From NCBI GenBank assembly GCA_025358155.1, contig JANYKR010000170.1, forward strand, positions 1-62,231: a DNA stretch of 62,231 nt, given 5' to 3'. Positions 26,966 to 37,065 of this stretch are shown here, piece by piece. Both the position numbers and the translations under genes were made by a program. Every line of letters starts with the position of its first letter. Position 1 is the stretch's first letter. The notes beneath the pieces were generated by a model, which saw only the letters and a program-made list of their open reading frames with translations, ran no database searches and was not told where the DNA came from. The DNA is from Betaproteobacteria bacterium (GTDB taxonomy: Bacteria; Pseudomonadota; Gammaproteobacteria; Burkholderiales; Burkholderiaceae_C).

Positions 26966-26994
26966 TTGCCGGTCAAGCTGCCTCAGGCTACAAT
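26966..26994 (+). promoter_or_regulatory. strong sigma-70 promoter upstream of the rimP leader
   Basis: TTGCCG at 26966-26971, a 17-base spacer and TACAAT at 26989-26994. Five of six bases of the -10 and four or more of the -35 match consensus. Transcription would start near 27001. Confidence 0.75.
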
Positions 26995-27000
26995 CCCGTC

Positions 27001-27226
27001 TTTCGCTGAAATGCAAGTAAAACAGCATGTTGCGAGACGAAATGTCATGGGGGTGAGCCGTTTGGTGACATGGCTGGCGGGCTTTTTGATGAGCTGCTGG
27101 TCAAGCACCCAAGCACCCAAGCACTCAAGTGGCAGACCGGTAGGCAAATCGTCGAGCAAGCGCGAGCCGGCAGTGTGCGGCAAGACGTGGGTAGACAGTG
27201 GGCGGATTTTCCAGCCCATTTTTTTT
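27001..27226 (+). ncRNA. putative leader/attenuator RNA or small RNA upstream of rimP
   Basis: The interval from the predicted start of the strong promoter to the end of a strong intrinsic terminator is about 225 nt and has no recognisable protein. It includes an inverted repeat ATGTCA/TGACAT near 27043 to 27075 and three 8-base repeats (AAGCACCC) at 27103-27126. It may be a stand-alone small RNA, or a leader at which the downstream operon is attenuated. E. coli is known to have terminators before rimP in the nusA operon, which supports the second reading. A weak alternative is a 61-codon frame from ATG 27047 with a lipobox-like LMSC, but it runs through the terminator. The remaining 96 bases to rimP show no good promoter. 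Confidence 0.5.
27199..27226 (+). terminator. intrinsic terminator 96 bases before rimP
   Basis: TGGGC-GGA-TTT-TCC-A-GCCCA (27199-27218) forms an eight-pair hairpin with one unpaired A, followed at once by eight T residues. Confidence 0.85.
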
Positions 27227-27322
27227 GCTTGAATGGCAGTGAATACTGATCAATCTTGACGAATTTGCGCTGATAGCAGGCAAATCCGGCAAATTTTTAT
27301 GGGCTAGGACTGGCGCGACACG

Positions 27323-27973
27323 ATGAGTTGGCAGCAAGCGCTGGAGCGCACCGTGACAGGTCTGGGTTACGACTTGGTGGACGTCGAGCGTACGGCGGGC
27401 GGCATGCTGCGCGTCACGATTGATCGCGTGCCCGGCCAGGTCTACGGCACGGGCTTGGGCGCTGCGGTGCTGGTCGAGGACTGCGAGATCGTCACCCGGC
27501 AATTGCAGTTTTTGCTGGAGGTTGAGGCGGTGGACTACGCCCGGCTTGAAGTGTCGTCGCCCGGGCTGGACCGGCCGCTTAAAAAGCTGGCCGACTGGCA
27601 GCGGTTTGTCGGGTTTGAGATTGAGCTCACGCTGCATGAGCCGTTTCAAGACCGCTACAAGTGGCGCGGCGAGTTGGTTGAGGGTGACGGCAAGTCAGCG
27701 TGGCGCTTGGTGCTGCCGCAAGACAAGCCGGTGTCGCGCACTGCCAGCAAGCGGGCGGCCAAAGCTGCCGCTGCGGGCTTGCCGGACAACAGTGCAACTG
27801 TGCAAAAAACAGCGCAGCAGACACTTGATTTTTTGCTTGACGAGGTGCGCGAGGCTCGCCTCGTGCCGTTGGTTGACTTCAAGGGGCGCCGTGGTCAGGG
27901 CCCCGAGGTTGATGCGGAGCAGGGCCTGGGGCAACTGCCCGAGGATCAGAAGGTATTCGGAGGGCAGGACTGA
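27323..27973 (+). CDS. rimP: ribosome maturation factor RimP
   Basis: 216 residues. [20 protein letters not shown], then [20 protein letters not shown] and [20 protein letters not shown] are the RimP hallmarks; the protein binds the 30S subunit during maturation. The C-terminal domain carries an insertion rich in Lys/Ala (about 125 to 160) longer than in E. coli, as in other Burkholderiales. It is the first gene of the operon; its stop overlaps the nusA start (TGATG). Confidence 0.95.
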   Translation: MSWQQALERTVTGLGYDLVDVERTAGGMLRVTIDRVPGQVYGTGLGAAVLVEDCEIVTRQLQFLLEVEAVDYARLEVSSPGLDRPLKKLADWQRFVGFEIELTLHEPFQDRYKWRGELVEGDGKSAWRLVLPQDKPVSRTASKRAAKAAAAGLPDNSATVQKTAQQTLDFLLDEVREARLVPLVDFKGRRGQGPEVDAEQGLGQLPEDQKVFGGQD

Positions 27974-29463
27974 TGAACCGCGAAATGTTGATGTTGGTCG
28001 AAGCCATCTCGCGCGAGAAGAGCGTGGACCGCGATGTTGTTTTTGGCGCGGTCGAGGCAGCGCTAGCGCAAGCCACCAAAAAGCTGCATGGCGGCGAGGT
28101 GGAAATCCGGGTGGCAGTGGACCGGGACACCGGCGAGTACGAAACCTTTCGCCGCTGGTTGGTGGTGCCTGATGAGGCCGGCCTGCAAAATCCGGATGGC
28201 GAAGAGATGTTGTCGGACGCACTCGACCGCATTGCCGAGATCGAGGTCGGTGATTTCATCGAAGAGCCTGTGGCGTCGGTGCCGATCGGCCGTATCGGTG
28301 CCATGGCCGCCAAGCAGGTGATCCTGCAAAAGATCCGTGACGCCGAGCGCGAGACCTTGCTCAACGATTTCCTGTCGCGCGGCGACAAGATTTTTGTAGG
28401 CACCGTCAAGCGCCTGGACAAGGGCGACATCATCGTCGAGAGCGGCCGGGTGGAGGGCCGCCTCAAGCGCAGCGAGATGATCCCCAAAGAGAACCTGCGC
28501 ATCGGCGACCGGGTGCGGGCTTTCATTGCGGGCATCGACACTGCCGCACGCGGACCGCAGATCATGTTGTCGCGCTCGGCGCCTGGCTTCATGATGGAGT
28601 TGTTTGCGCAGGAGGTGCCAGAGATGGAGCAAGGCCTGCTCGAGATCAAGAGCTGCGCCCGCGATGCCGGCTCACGCGCCAAGATCGCCGTGGTCTCGCA
28701 TGACAAGCGGGTCGATCCGATCGGCACCTGTGTCGGCGTGCGGGGCTCGCGGGTCAACGGCGTGACCACCGAGCTGGCCGGTGAGCGGGTTGACATCGTG
28801 CTGTGGTCCGACGATCCGGCGCAATTTGTCATCGGCGCGCTGGCGCCGGCTAACGTGCAGTCGATCGTGGTGGACGAAGAAAAGCACGCCATGGACGTGG
28901 TAGTCGACGAGGAAAACCTCGCCATCGCCATCGGCCGGGGTGGTCAGAACGTGCGTCTCGCCTCCGAGATGACCGGCTGGCGCATCAACATCATGTCGGC
29001 CGAAGAGTCGCACGCCAAGCAGACCATCGAGAGCGACTCCAGCCGCAAGCTGTTTGTCGAGAAGCTCGATGTCGATGTTGAAGTGGCCGACATCCTGATC
29101 GCCGAAGGCTTCACCAGCCTCGAAGAGCTGGCCTATGTGCCGCTGCAAGAGCTGCTGGAGATGGAAGCCTTCGACGAAGAGACTATCACCGAGCTGCGCA
29201 CCCGGGCCAAGGATGCGCTGCTGACGATGGAAATCGCGCACGAGGAGAGCGTCGAAGAGGTTTCGCAGGATTTGCGCGATCTGGAATTCGACGGTCAGAG
29301 CCTGAGCACCGACTTGATCGGCAAACTGGCCGATGGGGGTGTACACAGCCGCGACGACCTGGCCGACCTGGCGGTCGATGAGCTGATCGAGATGACCTCG
29401 GTCGACGAAGCCACCGCCAAGGCCTTGATCATGAAGGCGCGGGAGCATTGGTTCACGGCCTGA
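27973..29463 (+). CDS. nusA: transcription termination/antitermination factor NusA
   Basis: 496 residues: N-terminal RNA polymerase-binding domain starting [21 protein letters not shown]1 domain (about 135 to 200, [18 protein letters not shown]), two KH domains (with [13 protein letters not shown] and [19 protein letters not shown]), and two acidic C-terminal repeats (about 360 to 490) that relieve autoinhibition. Length and domain order equal those of E. coli NusA. It controls pausing, termination and antitermination, and is known to regulate its own operon. Confidence 0.98.
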   Translation: MNREMLMLVEAISREKSVDRDVVFGAVEAALAQATKKLHGGEVEIRVAVDRDTGEYETFRRWLVVPDEAGLQNPDGEEMLSDALDRIAEIEVGDFIEEPVASVPIGRIGAMAAKQVILQKIRDAERETLLNDFLSRGDKIFVGTVKRLDKGDIIVESGRVEGRLKRSEMIPKENLRIGDRVRAFIAGIDTAARGPQIMLSRSAPGFMMELFAQEVPEMEQGLLEIKSCARDAGSRAKIAVVSHDKRVDPIGTCVGVRGSRVNGVTTELAGERVDIVLWSDDPAQFVIGALAPANVQSIVVDEEKHAMDVVVDEENLAIAIGRGGQNVRLASEMTGWRINIMSAEESHAKQTIESDSSRKLFVEKLDVDVEVADILIAEGFTSLEELAYVPLQELLEMEAFDEETITELRTRAKDALLTMEIAHEESVEEVSQDLRDLEFDGQSLSTDLIGKLADGGVHSRDDLADLAVDELIEMTSVDEATAKALIMKAREHWFTA

Positions 29464-29537
29464 CAGCCGACCCCGCTGTCCTGCCCTACCACGCCCCCAA
29501 ACCGCACCGTATTGAAGTTTCGCAAGGAAATCCACCC

Positions 29538-32489
29538 ATGGCCGTGACGACCGTCGCCCAGTTCGCAGCCGAGCTCAACCGTCCTGCAGGGACGCTGCTG
29601 GAGCAGCTGCAGTCTGCCGGTGTCGCGAAGCGCTCGCCCGACGACGCGCTGACCGAAGCTGACAAGGCGCGCCTGCTCGAGTTTCTGCGCCAAGCGCACG
29701 GCACGGGCAGTGCTGACCGCAAGAAGATCACGCTCACCCGCCCAGCGGTCAGCGAAATCCGCCAGGCCGATGCCTCGGGCAAGGCAAGGACGATTGCCGT
29801 GACCACGCTCAAGCGTCGCACCTTCGTCAAGCGTGACGACGCGCCGACCGGCGTGGAGGAGGTCAACACCACCGCCGCCCAGGACGCCGAGCTGCAGCGC
29901 CGCGAAGACGAAGCCAATGCCCAGGCCGAGCTGTTGCGCCGCCAGGAAGAAGAGTTGGCGGAGATGGCGCGGGCCCGTGCCGAACGCGACCGGGTCGAGC
30001 GCGAGGCCGCTGAAGCTGCGGCGGTCGCCGCCGCCCAGGCCAGGGCGGTTGCTGAAGCGGCCGCTGCGCAACAGGCTGCAGAGGTTTCTGCCAAGGCGGC
30101 GGCTGATGCAGCCATCGAGAAAGCCGCTGCGCCTGCCGCACGGGGTGCCACCAAGGCTGCTGCTGCTGCTGCCGCCGCTGCCGCTTCCGCTGCCGCTGCT
30201 GCCGCATCGGCGGCTGCGGCGCCAGCGCCAGCCCCCCAGGCTGCCGCGCCGGCAGAGCCGCCCAAGGCCGGCATCCGCATCGTCAAAGCCGGTGATGCCG
30301 AGGCCGCCGAGAAGCTGGCGCTGGCGGCCGTGGCCAAGCGGCGCAAGGCGGCCGAGGACGAAGCCGCTGCGATCCGGGCGATGATGAGTGCGCCCAAGAA
30401 GGTGATGATGGCCAAGAAGCCCGAGGAGCCGGTCAAGCCGGTGCCGGGCAAGGAGGCCATCTCGGGCACGATCCACAAGCCCAAGCCGGTGCCGGGTGCA
30501 CCGGGCTCCACCGCTGCGACCGCCGCCAAGCCGGGCGACAAAAAATCAGTCAAGAGCGAAAAGCTGTCGTCGAGCTGGGCCGACGACGCCGCCAAGAAGC
30601 GTGCACTCGCCGGCAAGGGCCGCACCGACGGCCCGGGCGCCAACCGCCCTGGCTGGCGTGCCCCCCGTGGTGGCCGCCGTGGTGAGCGTGAGCAAGCCGG
30701 CGCCAGCAACTTCCAGGCGCCCACCGAGCAAGTGATCCAGGAAGTGCATGTGCCCGAGACCATCAGCGTGGCCGACCTGGCGCACAAGATGTCGGTCAAG
30801 GCCGCCGAGGTGATCAAGCAGCTGATGAAGCTGGGCCAGATGGTCACCATCAACCAGCAACTGGACCAGGAAACGGCCATGATCCTGGTCGAGGAAATGG
30901 GCCACAAGGCGTTTGCTGCCAAGCTCGACGACCCGGACGCGTTCCTCGAAGAAGAAGACATCGCGGTGGCGGGCGAGCAACTGCCGCGCGCCCCGGTCGT
31001 CACCATCATGGGCCACGTCGACCACGGCAAGACCTCGTTGCTCGACTTCATCCGCCGTGCCCGTGTGGCCGCGGGCGAGGCTGGCGGCATCACGCAGCAC
31101 ATTGGCGCTTACCACGTCGAGACGCCGCGCGGCATGATCACCTTCCTCGACACCCCGGGCCATGCCGCGTTTACCGCGATGCGCGCCCGTGGCGCCACCG
31201 CCACCGACCTGGTGATCCTGGTGGTGGCGGCCGACGATGGCGTGATGCCCCAGACCAAGGAGGCAATTGCCCACGCCAAGGCGGCCAACGTGCCGCTGGT
31301 GGTGGCCATGAACAAGATCGACAAGCCGGGTGCCAACCTCGAGCGCCTGAAGGGCGAACTGGTGGCCGAAGGTGTGGTGCCCGAAGATTTTGGTGGCGAG
31401 ACCCCGTTTGTCCCGGTCTCGGCCAAGACCGGCGAGGGCATTGACGGCCTGCTCGAGCAGGTGCTGCTGCAGGCCGAAGTGCTTGAACTCAAGGCCTCGA
31501 TCAGCTCGATGGCCAAGGGCCTGGTGATCGAAGCGCGCCTCGACAAGGGCCGTGGCCCGGTCGCCACGGTGCTGGTGCAGAGCGGCACGCTCAAGCGTGG
31601 CGACGTGGTGCTGGCCGGCTCCAGCTTTGGCAGGGTGCGTGCCATGACCGACGAAGACGGCAAGGCCTGCACCGAGGCCGGCCCGTCGATCCCGGTCGAG
31701 ATCCAGGGCCTGACCGAAGTGCCGCAAGCCGGCGACGAGTTCATGGTCTTGTCCGACGAGCGCAGGGCACGAGAAATCGCCACCTTCCGCCAGGGCAAGT
31801 ACCGTGAGGTCAACCTGAACCGCCGCCAGGCCGCCAAGCTCGACAACATCTTCGACACCATGGGCGAGGGCCAGGCCCAGACCCTGGCGCTGATCATCAA
31901 GGCCGACGTGCAGGGCTCGCAAGAAGCGCTGGCCCAGTCGTTGGTCAAGCTCAGCACGCCCGAGGTCAAGGTGCAGGTCGTGCACGGCGCCGTGGGCGGC
32001 ATCAGCGAGAGCGATGTCAACCTTGCGATCGCCTCCAAGGCCGTCATCATCGGCTTCAACGTGCGGGCCGATGCCGGTGCGCGCAAGCTGGCCGAGAACA
32101 ACGGCGTCGATCTGCGCTACTACAACATCATCTACGACGCGGTCGACGAGGTGAAGGCGGCCATGACCGGCATGCTGGCACCGGAGCAGCGCGAAGAGGT
32201 GATCGGCGCGGCCGAGATCCGCACGGTGTTCGTGGCCAGCAAGATCGGCACGGTGGCGGGTTGCATGGTCACGGCCGGTGTGGTGCGGCGCAACGCCAAG
32301 TTCCGCTTGCTGCGCCAAAACGTGGTGATCTACACCGGCGAGCTCGATTCGCTCAAGCGCATGAAGGACGATGTGCGCGAAGTGGTCGAGGGCTTCGAGT
32401 GCGGTATCAAGCTGAAGAACTACAACGACATCGCCGAGGGCGATCAGCTGGAATTCTTCGAGGTCAAGGAAGTCGCCCGAACCTTGTAA
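29538..32489 (+). CDS. infB: translation initiation factor IF-2
   Basis: 983 residues. An N-terminal IF2 subdomain ([20 protein letters not shown]) is followed by a long charged and alanine-rich linker (about 120 to 400) including an almost pure Ala stretch near 210 to 240. A second IF2-N subdomain ([20 protein letters not shown]) then leads to the GTPase with G1 GHVDHGKTS (from residue 492), G3 DTPGHAAF and G4 NKID, and domains II to IV. It places initiator tRNA on the 30S subunit. ATG 29538 has AAGGAA eight bases upstream; the frame upstream is the end of the nusA spacer. Internal starts that would give short IF-2 forms are possible but were not resolved. Confidence 0.98.
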   Translation: MAVTTVAQFAAELNRPAGTLLEQLQSAGVAKRSPDDALTEADKARLLEFLRQAHGTGSADRKKITLTRPAVSEIRQADASGKARTIAVTTLKRRTFVKRDDAPTGVEEVNTTAAQDAELQRREDEANAQAELLRRQEEELAEMARARAERDRVEREAAEAAAVAAAQARAVAEAAAAQQAAEVSAKAAADAAIEKAAAPAARGATKAAAAAAAAAASAAAAAASAAAAPAPAPQAAAPAEPPKAGIRIVKAGDAEAAEKLALAAVAKRRKAAEDEAAAIRAMMSAPKKVMMAKKPEEPVKPVPGKEAISGTIHKPKPVPGAPGSTAATAAKPGDKKSVKSEKLSSSWADDAAKKRALAGKGRTDGPGANRPGWRAPRGGRRGEREQAGASNFQAPTEQVIQEVHVPETISVADLAHKMSVKAAEVIKQLMKLGQMVTINQQLDQETAMILVEEMGHKAFAAKLDDPDAFLEEEDIAVAGEQLPRAPVVTIMGHVDHGKTSLLDFIRRARVAAGEAGGITQHIGAYHVETPRGMITFLDTPGHAAFTAMRARGATATDLVILVVAADDGVMPQTKEAIAHAKAANVPLVVAMNKIDKPGANLERLKGELVAEGVVPEDFGGETPFVPVSAKTGEGIDGLLEQVLLQAEVLELKASISSMAKGLVIEARLDKGRGPVATVLVQSGTLKRGDVVLAGSSFGRVRAMTDEDGKACTEAGPSIPVEIQGLTEVPQAGDEFMVLSDERRAREIATFRQGKYREVNLNRRQAAKLDNIFDTMGEGQAQTLALIIKADVQGSQEALAQSLVKLSTPEVKVQVVHGAVGGISESDVNLAIASKAVIIGFNVRADAGARKLAENNGVDLRYYNIIYDAVDEVKAAMTGMLAPEQREEVIGAAEIRTVFVASKIGTVAGCMVTAGVVRRNAKFRLLRQNVVIYTGELDSLKRMKDDVREVVEGFECGIKLKNYNDIAEGDQLEFFEVKEVARTL

Positions 32490-32517
32490 CTTTACCCCCA
32501 CGTCGCTTCGCGCCGGC

Positions 32518-32615
32518 CCCCCAAGGGGGCGTTCCCAGCCTTGGGAGCGGCCCGGCAGCTGGGGCGGATTTGCCCTCACCCGCAAACCCCGTCCTCTGAA
32601 AGGTGACGGGGTTTG
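32518..32615. repeat. intergenic hairpins between infB and rbfA, REP-like
   Basis: The 155-base infB-rbfA gap holds CCCCC-AA-GGGGG (32518-32529) after a CCCCCACGTCGCTTCGCG stretch, resembling the short dispersed intergenic repeats common in Comamonadaceae. A perfect 11-base-arm hairpin follows, CAAACCCCGTC (32583-32593) with GACGGGGTTTG (32605-32615). The latter has only a weak T tail, so it may stabilise or partly terminate the transcript. Confidence 0.6.
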
Positions 32616-32644
32616 TACTTAAGGGCTTGCCCAGGAGTACCTCC

Positions 32645-33019
32645 ATGCGCCACAAAAGAGCCATTCCCCACCGCGGCGTCCGTGTTGCCGACCAGATCCA
32701 GCGCGACCTGGGCGAGCTGATCCGCGAGCTCAAAGACCCCCGCATCGGCCTGGTCACGGTCAACAGCGTGCAGGTCACGCCCGACTACGCCCATGCCAAG
32801 GTATTTTTCTCGGTGCTGGTCGGTGATGTGGCCGAGTGCGAGGCGGGCTTGAGCGAGGCGGCAGGCTATCTGCGCAACGGCTTGTTCAAGCGGCTGCAGA
32901 TTCACACCGTGCCCACGCTGCATTTCCAGTTTGACCGCACGACGGAGCATGCCGCCGAGCTGAGCGCGCTGATCCGCGAAGCCAATGCCACCCGCGCCAA
33001 GGAAGACGGCGAGGCCTGA
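32645..33019 (+). CDS. rbfA: ribosome-binding factor A
   Basis: 124 residues with the single KH-like fold of Rbf[21 protein letters not shown], then [12 protein letters not shown] and the helix ELSALIREA. It binds the 30S subunit near the 5' end of 16S rRNA during maturation and cold adaptation. ATG 32645 follows a ribosome site (AGGAG) about eight bases upstream; upstream frame is not RbfA-like. It sits in the usual place between infB and truB. Confidence 0.96.
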   Translation: MRHKRAIPHRGVRVADQIQRDLGELIRELKDPRIGLVTVNSVQVTPDYAHAKVFFSVLVGDVAECEAGLSEAAGYLRNGLFKRLQIHTVPTLHFQFDRTTEHAAELSALIREANATRAKEDGEA

Positions 33020-33050
33020 TCGGTCGCCTGCAATTTTCTACCTACACGCC

Positions 33051-34124
33051 ATGAACCGCCCGTCCCGCCCCCGCATCACCCGCCGTGCCCTGCACGGTGT
33101 GCTGCTGCTCGACAAGCCGCTGGGCTGGTCGAGCAACGATGCGCTGCAAAAAGCCAAATGGCTGCTGCGGGCGGAAAAGGCCGGCCACACTGGCACGCTC
33201 GATCCGCTGGCCACCGGCTTGCTGCCGCTGTGTTTTGGCGCCGCCACCAAGTTCAGCCAGGTCAGCCTGGACGCCGACAAAGCCTACCGCGCCACGCTGC
33301 GCCTGGGCCAGCGCACCCGCACCGGCGATCTGGAGGGCGAGGTACTGCAGGACCGGCCGGTGACTGTGGACCGGGCTGACATCGATGCTGCGCTGGCCCG
33401 CTTTACCGGGCTGATTGCCCAGATTCCGCCGATGCACTCGGCGATCAAGAAAGGCGGCAAGGCGCTCTACGAATACGCCCGCGCCGGTATCGAGGTGGAG
33501 CGCGCCGCTCGCAACGTGACGGTACACGCCATCGACATCATCGACTGGCAGGATGCTGCGGATGCGCCAACCCTGGTGATTGATGTGCGCTGCAGCAAAG
33601 GCACCTACATCCGCACCCTGGCCGAGGACATCGGCGAGGCGCTGGGCTGTGGCGCCCACCTGATTGCCCTGCGCCGCACCGCCAGCGGGCCGTTGTCACT
33701 GGAGCAGGCGATCAGCCTGGCCGATCTGGAATCGCTGGACGAGCCGGCCCGTCTGGCGCTGCTGCTGCCCGTCGAGGCCGTACTGGCCGAATGGCCCAGC
33801 CTGATGCTGGACGCCGACGAGGCCGGCCGCTTTTTGACCGGCCTGCGCCGCCGGGTGCCGCAGCCAGACATCGCCGCCATCAAGGTCTACGGTCCCGAGA
33901 CCGGCGCATTTCTCGGCAGTGCCCACATCTGCGCCGGCGAGTTGATCGCCGACCGCCTGCTCAGCCCTGTCGAGGTGCAGGTGCAACGGCCTGCGGCCCA
34001 TCCTCTGGAGCCTCCCTCCGTCCTGGACGCCGGCACGGTCAGCATCGCGCCCAGCATCACCGCCTCCGACCCGATCCCGGCACCCGCCGCGGCCAACCCA
34101 CCCGAGCTGGCCCCCGCAGCCTGA
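33051..34124 (+). CDS. truB: tRNA pseudouridine(55) synthase TruB
   Basis: 357 residues. The motif [19 protein letters not shown] carries the catalytic Asp, and [21 protein letters not shown] and [20 protein letters not shown] are TruB signatures. It makes pseudouridine 55 in the T arm of tRNAs. About 40 residues of Pro/Ala-rich tail beyond the PUA-like end are an extension not found in E. coli and look disordered. The typA start follows 27 bases later. Confidence 0.96.
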   Translation: MNRPSRPRITRRALHGVLLLDKPLGWSSNDALQKAKWLLRAEKAGHTGTLDPLATGLLPLCFGAATKFSQVSLDADKAYRATLRLGQRTRTGDLEGEVLQDRPVTVDRADIDAALARFTGLIAQIPPMHSAIKKGGKALYEYARAGIEVERAARNVTVHAIDIIDWQDAADAPTLVIDVRCSKGTYIRTLAEDIGEALGCGAHLIALRRTASGPLSLEQAISLADLESLDEPARLALLLPVEAVLAEWPSLMLDADEAGRFLTGLRRRVPQPDIAAIKVYGPETGAFLGSAHICAGELIADRLLSPVEVQVQRPAAHPLEPPSVLDAGTVSIAPSITASDPIPAPAAANPPELAPAA

Positions 34125-34151
34125 CCCGATTCACAGCACCCAAGCCCCATC

Positions 34152-35975
34152 ATGACCCAACAAATTCGCAACATCGCCATCATCGCGCACGTCGACCATG
34201 GCAAGACCACGATGGTCGACCAGCTGCTGCGCCAGAGCGGCACCTTCGCCGAGCATGAAAAAATCGTCGACACCGTGATGGACAACAACGCCATCGAACG
34301 TGAACGTGGCATCACCATCCTGGCCAAGAACTGCGCGGTCAGCTGGCAAGGCACCCACATCAACATCGTCGATACCCCCGGCCACGCCGACTTTGGCGGC
34401 GAGGTGGAACGGGCCTTGTCGATGGTTGACGGCGTGGTGCTGCTGATCGATGCCCAGGAGGGCCCGATGCCGCAGACCCGCTTTGTGACCAAGAAGGCGC
34501 TTGCGCTGGGCCTCAAGCCCATCGTCGTGGTCAACAAGGTCGACAAGCCGGGCGCCAAGCCCGACGCGGTGATCAACGCAGCGTTTGACTTGTTCGACAA
34601 GCTGGGCGCCACTGACGAACAGCTCGACTTTCCGGTGGTCTACGCCTCGGGCATCAACGGCTGGTCCTCGCTGGTCGAGGGTGCACCCGGCGAGCAGTGG
34701 GGCCCGGACATGTCGGCCTTGTTCGAGACCATTCTCAAGCACGTCTCGCCCGAGCACGGCGACCCGGCCGCGCCGCTGCAACTGCAGATCTCGGCGCTCG
34801 ATTACTCGACCTTTGTCGGCCGCATCGGCGTGGGCCGCATCAGCGCCGGCACGATCAAGCCCGGCATGGACGTGCTGATGATGGAGGGTCCGGACGGCAA
34901 GAGCAGCAAGGGCCGTGTCAACCAGGTGCTGACCTTCCGCGGCCTGGACCGGGTGCAAGTCACCGAGGCCGGCCCTGGCGACATCGTGCTGATCAACGGC
35001 ATCGAGAACATCGGCATCGGCGTGACCGTGACCGACCCGCTCAACCCGGCGCCGCTGCCGATGTTGAAGGTCGACGAGCCGACCCTGACGATGAACTTCT
35101 GCGTCAACACCAGCCCGCTGGCCGGCCGTGAAGGCAAGTACGTCACCAGCCGCCAGATCTGGGACCGGCTGCAAAAAGAGCTGCAGAGCAACGTCGCGCT
35201 ACGGGTGGCCGAGACCGACGAAGACGGCATTTTCGAGGTCATGGGCCGGGGTGAACTGCACCTGACCATCCTGCTCGAGAACATGCGCCGCGAAGGCTAC
35301 GAGCTGGCCGTGAGCAAGCCGCGCGTGGTGTTCCACGATGTTGGTGGCGATCGCCACGAGCCTATCGAGCTGGTCACCGCCGATGTTGAAGAGCAACACC
35401 AGGGCGGCGTGATGCAGGCGCTGGGCGAGCGCAAGGGCGAGTTGGTCAACATGGAGCCGGACGGCCGGGGCCGTGTGCGCCTGGAGTACCGGATCCCGGC
35501 GCGGGGCCTGATCGGCTTTACCAACGAGTTCATGAACCTGACCCGTGGCTCGGGCTTGATCGCCAACATCTTTGACGGCTACGAGCCGCACAAGGGCGAG
35601 ATCGCCGGCCGCAAGAACGGCGTGCTGATCAGCATGGACGCGGGTGAGATCTTCACCTACGCGCTGGGCAAGCTCGATGACCGCGGCCGCATGTTCGTCA
35701 AGCCCAACGATCCGGTCTACGAGGGCATGATCGTCGGCATCCACAACCGCGACAACGACCTGGTGGTCAACGCCACCCGCACCAAGCAGCTCACCAACTT
35801 CCGCGTCAGCGGCAAGGAGGACGCGATCAAGGTCACCCCGCCTATCGACCTGACGCTGGAGTACGGCGTCGAGTTCATCGCCGACGACGAACTCGTCGAG
35901 ATCACGCCCAAGAGCATCCGGGTGCGCAAGCGCCACCTCACCGAGCACGACCGCAAGCGCGCGGCACGCGACTGA
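34152..35975 (+). CDS. typA: ribosome-associated GTPase BipA/TypA
   Basis: 607 residues, full length. G1 [15 protein letters not shown], switch RERGITI, G3 [18 protein letters not shown] and G4 NKVDKPGA are present, followed by the EF-G-like domains and the TypA-specific C-terminal domain ending [14 protein letters not shown]. It is a translational GTPase needed for ribosome assembly and growth under stress and cold. Downstream lies a GC-rich tract of GGGCCG repeats (about 35979 to 36018) that could fold but lacks a T-run. Confidence 0.97.
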   Translation: MTQQIRNIAIIAHVDHGKTTMVDQLLRQSGTFAEHEKIVDTVMDNNAIERERGITILAKNCAVSWQGTHINIVDTPGHADFGGEVERALSMVDGVVLLIDAQEGPMPQTRFVTKKALALGLKPIVVVNKVDKPGAKPDAVINAAFDLFDKLGATDEQLDFPVVYASGINGWSSLVEGAPGEQWGPDMSALFETILKHVSPEHGDPAAPLQLQISALDYSTFVGRIGVGRISAGTIKPGMDVLMMEGPDGKSSKGRVNQVLTFRGLDRVQVTEAGPGDIVLINGIENIGIGVTVTDPLNPAPLPMLKVDEPTLTMNFCVNTSPLAGREGKYVTSRQIWDRLQKELQSNVALRVAETDEDGIFEVMGRGELHLTILLENMRREGYELAVSKPRVVFHDVGGDRHEPIELVTADVEEQHQGGVMQALGERKGELVNMEPDGRGRVRLEYRIPARGLIGFTNEFMNLTRGSGLIANIFDGYEPHKGEIAGRKNGVLISMDAGEIFTYALGKLDDRGRMFVKPNDPVYEGMIVGIHNRDNDLVVNATRTKQLTNFRVSGKEDAIKVTPPIDLTLEYGVEFIADDELVEITPKSIRVRKRHLTEHDRKRAARD

Positions 35976-36060
35976 CCGCTGGGCCGGCCTGGGCCGGCCG
36001 CTCGGGCCGCTCGGGCCGCTGTGCAGCCTGAACCGATTAGGCCAACCGGATTGACCTGTG

Positions 36061-37017
36061 ATGCGCTTGTCCCACTCCCGCGCCGTGCTGCTGATGGTGC
36101 TGATCACGTTGATGTGGAGCACCGCCGGCGTGGTGACCCGCCACCTGGAGGGCGCGCGCAGCTTCGAGGTGACGTTCTGGCGCAGCGCCTTCAATGCATT
36201 GGCGCTGGTGTTCGCACTGCTGGCCCTGCGCGGGCCGCGCCTGTGGCGTGACATTGCCGGCGGCGGCCGGGCGCTCTGGGCGTCGTCGCTGTGCTGGGCG
36301 GTGATGTACACCAATTTCATGCTGGCGATCACGCTCACCAGCGTGGCCACGGTGCTGATCACGATGTCGATCGCGCCGCTCATCACTGCGCTGTTTGCCA
36401 AGCTGTTCCTGCAGCATGGGCTGCCGCGCCGCACCTGGGTAGCGATAGCGGTGGCGGGTGCTGGCATCGCGGGGATGTTTGGCCAGCAGGCTTTTGCCGG
36501 CGGCGCGTCGATGACCGGCGCGCTGGTGGCTTTGGGGGTGCCGATTGCCGGTGCCACCAACTGGACGCTGCTGCAGTACTTGCACCAGCGCCATGCCCGC
36601 CAGGCCACCACAGGCCGTGCGGGAGGTCAGATTACCGAGGCATCGCCGGACATGATGCCGGCCGTGCTGCTGGGCGCGCTGCTGTCGGCGGCCGTCACCC
36701 TGCCGCTGGCCTTGCCGCTGTCGGCTACGCTGCATGATGTGTCGCTGCTGGCCGGCTTGGGGGTGTTCCAGCTCGCGATCCCCTGCCTGCTGGTGGTCGC
36801 GCTGACGCGGGTGCTGCCAGCGCCGGAGATCTCGCTGATCGGCCTGCTGGAGGTGATCTTTGGCGTGCTGCTGGCTTGGGTGGGGGCAGGCGAGGCGCCG
36901 GGGTCGACTGCGCTGGCCGGCGGCGCGCTGGTGATTGGCGCGCTGCTGGTCAACGAAGGGCTGGCACTGCGCGAGCGCCACGGCCTTTTGATCGGGCACA
37001 AGCCCGCCTCAGTCTAG
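36061..37017 (+). CDS. DMT-superfamily (EamA) transporter
   Basis: A 318-residue inner-membrane protein with two EamA repeats and about ten membrane helices: the first repeat starts LLMVLITLMWSTAGVVTRHL and has FWRSAFNALALVFALLAL; the second contains VFQLAIPCLLVVALTRVLPA, then EISLIGLLEVIFGVLLAWV. Such carriers export or exchange small metabolites such as amino acids; the substrate is not predictable. ATG 36061 is chosen; GTG 36058 is directly adjacent. Confidence 0.9.
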   Translation: MRLSHSRAVLLMVLITLMWSTAGVVTRHLEGARSFEVTFWRSAFNALALVFALLALRGPRLWRDIAGGGRALWASSLCWAVMYTNFMLAITLTSVATVLITMSIAPLITALFAKLFLQHGLPRRTWVAIAVAGAGIAGMFGQQAFAGGASMTGALVALGVPIAGATNWTLLQYLHQRHARQATTGRAGGQITEASPDMMPAVLLGALLSAAVTLPLALPLSATLHDVSLLAGLGVFQLAIPCLLVVALTRVLPAPEISLIGLLEVIFGVLLAWVGAGEAPGSTALAGGALVIGALLVNEGLALRERHGLLIGHKPASV

Positions 37018-37065
37018 GGACAACACCCGAGTTTGCAGGCGCCCACCCGGCCTAGCATCGCGACT

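Noticed and set aside
27103-27126. Short direct repeats (AAGCACCC three times) considered as a CRISPR start or iteron.
   Set aside because: Eight-base units with no spacers, no cas genes and no replication gene; a simple slippage repeat is enough.
30546-32585. A 679-codon open frame on the minus strand.
   Set aside because: It is the antisense shadow of infB and has no recognisable domain.
35979-36018. GGGCCG-rich tract after typA considered as terminator.
   Set aside because: It can fold but has no T-run and consists of 9-10-base tandem repeats; left as a repeat comment.
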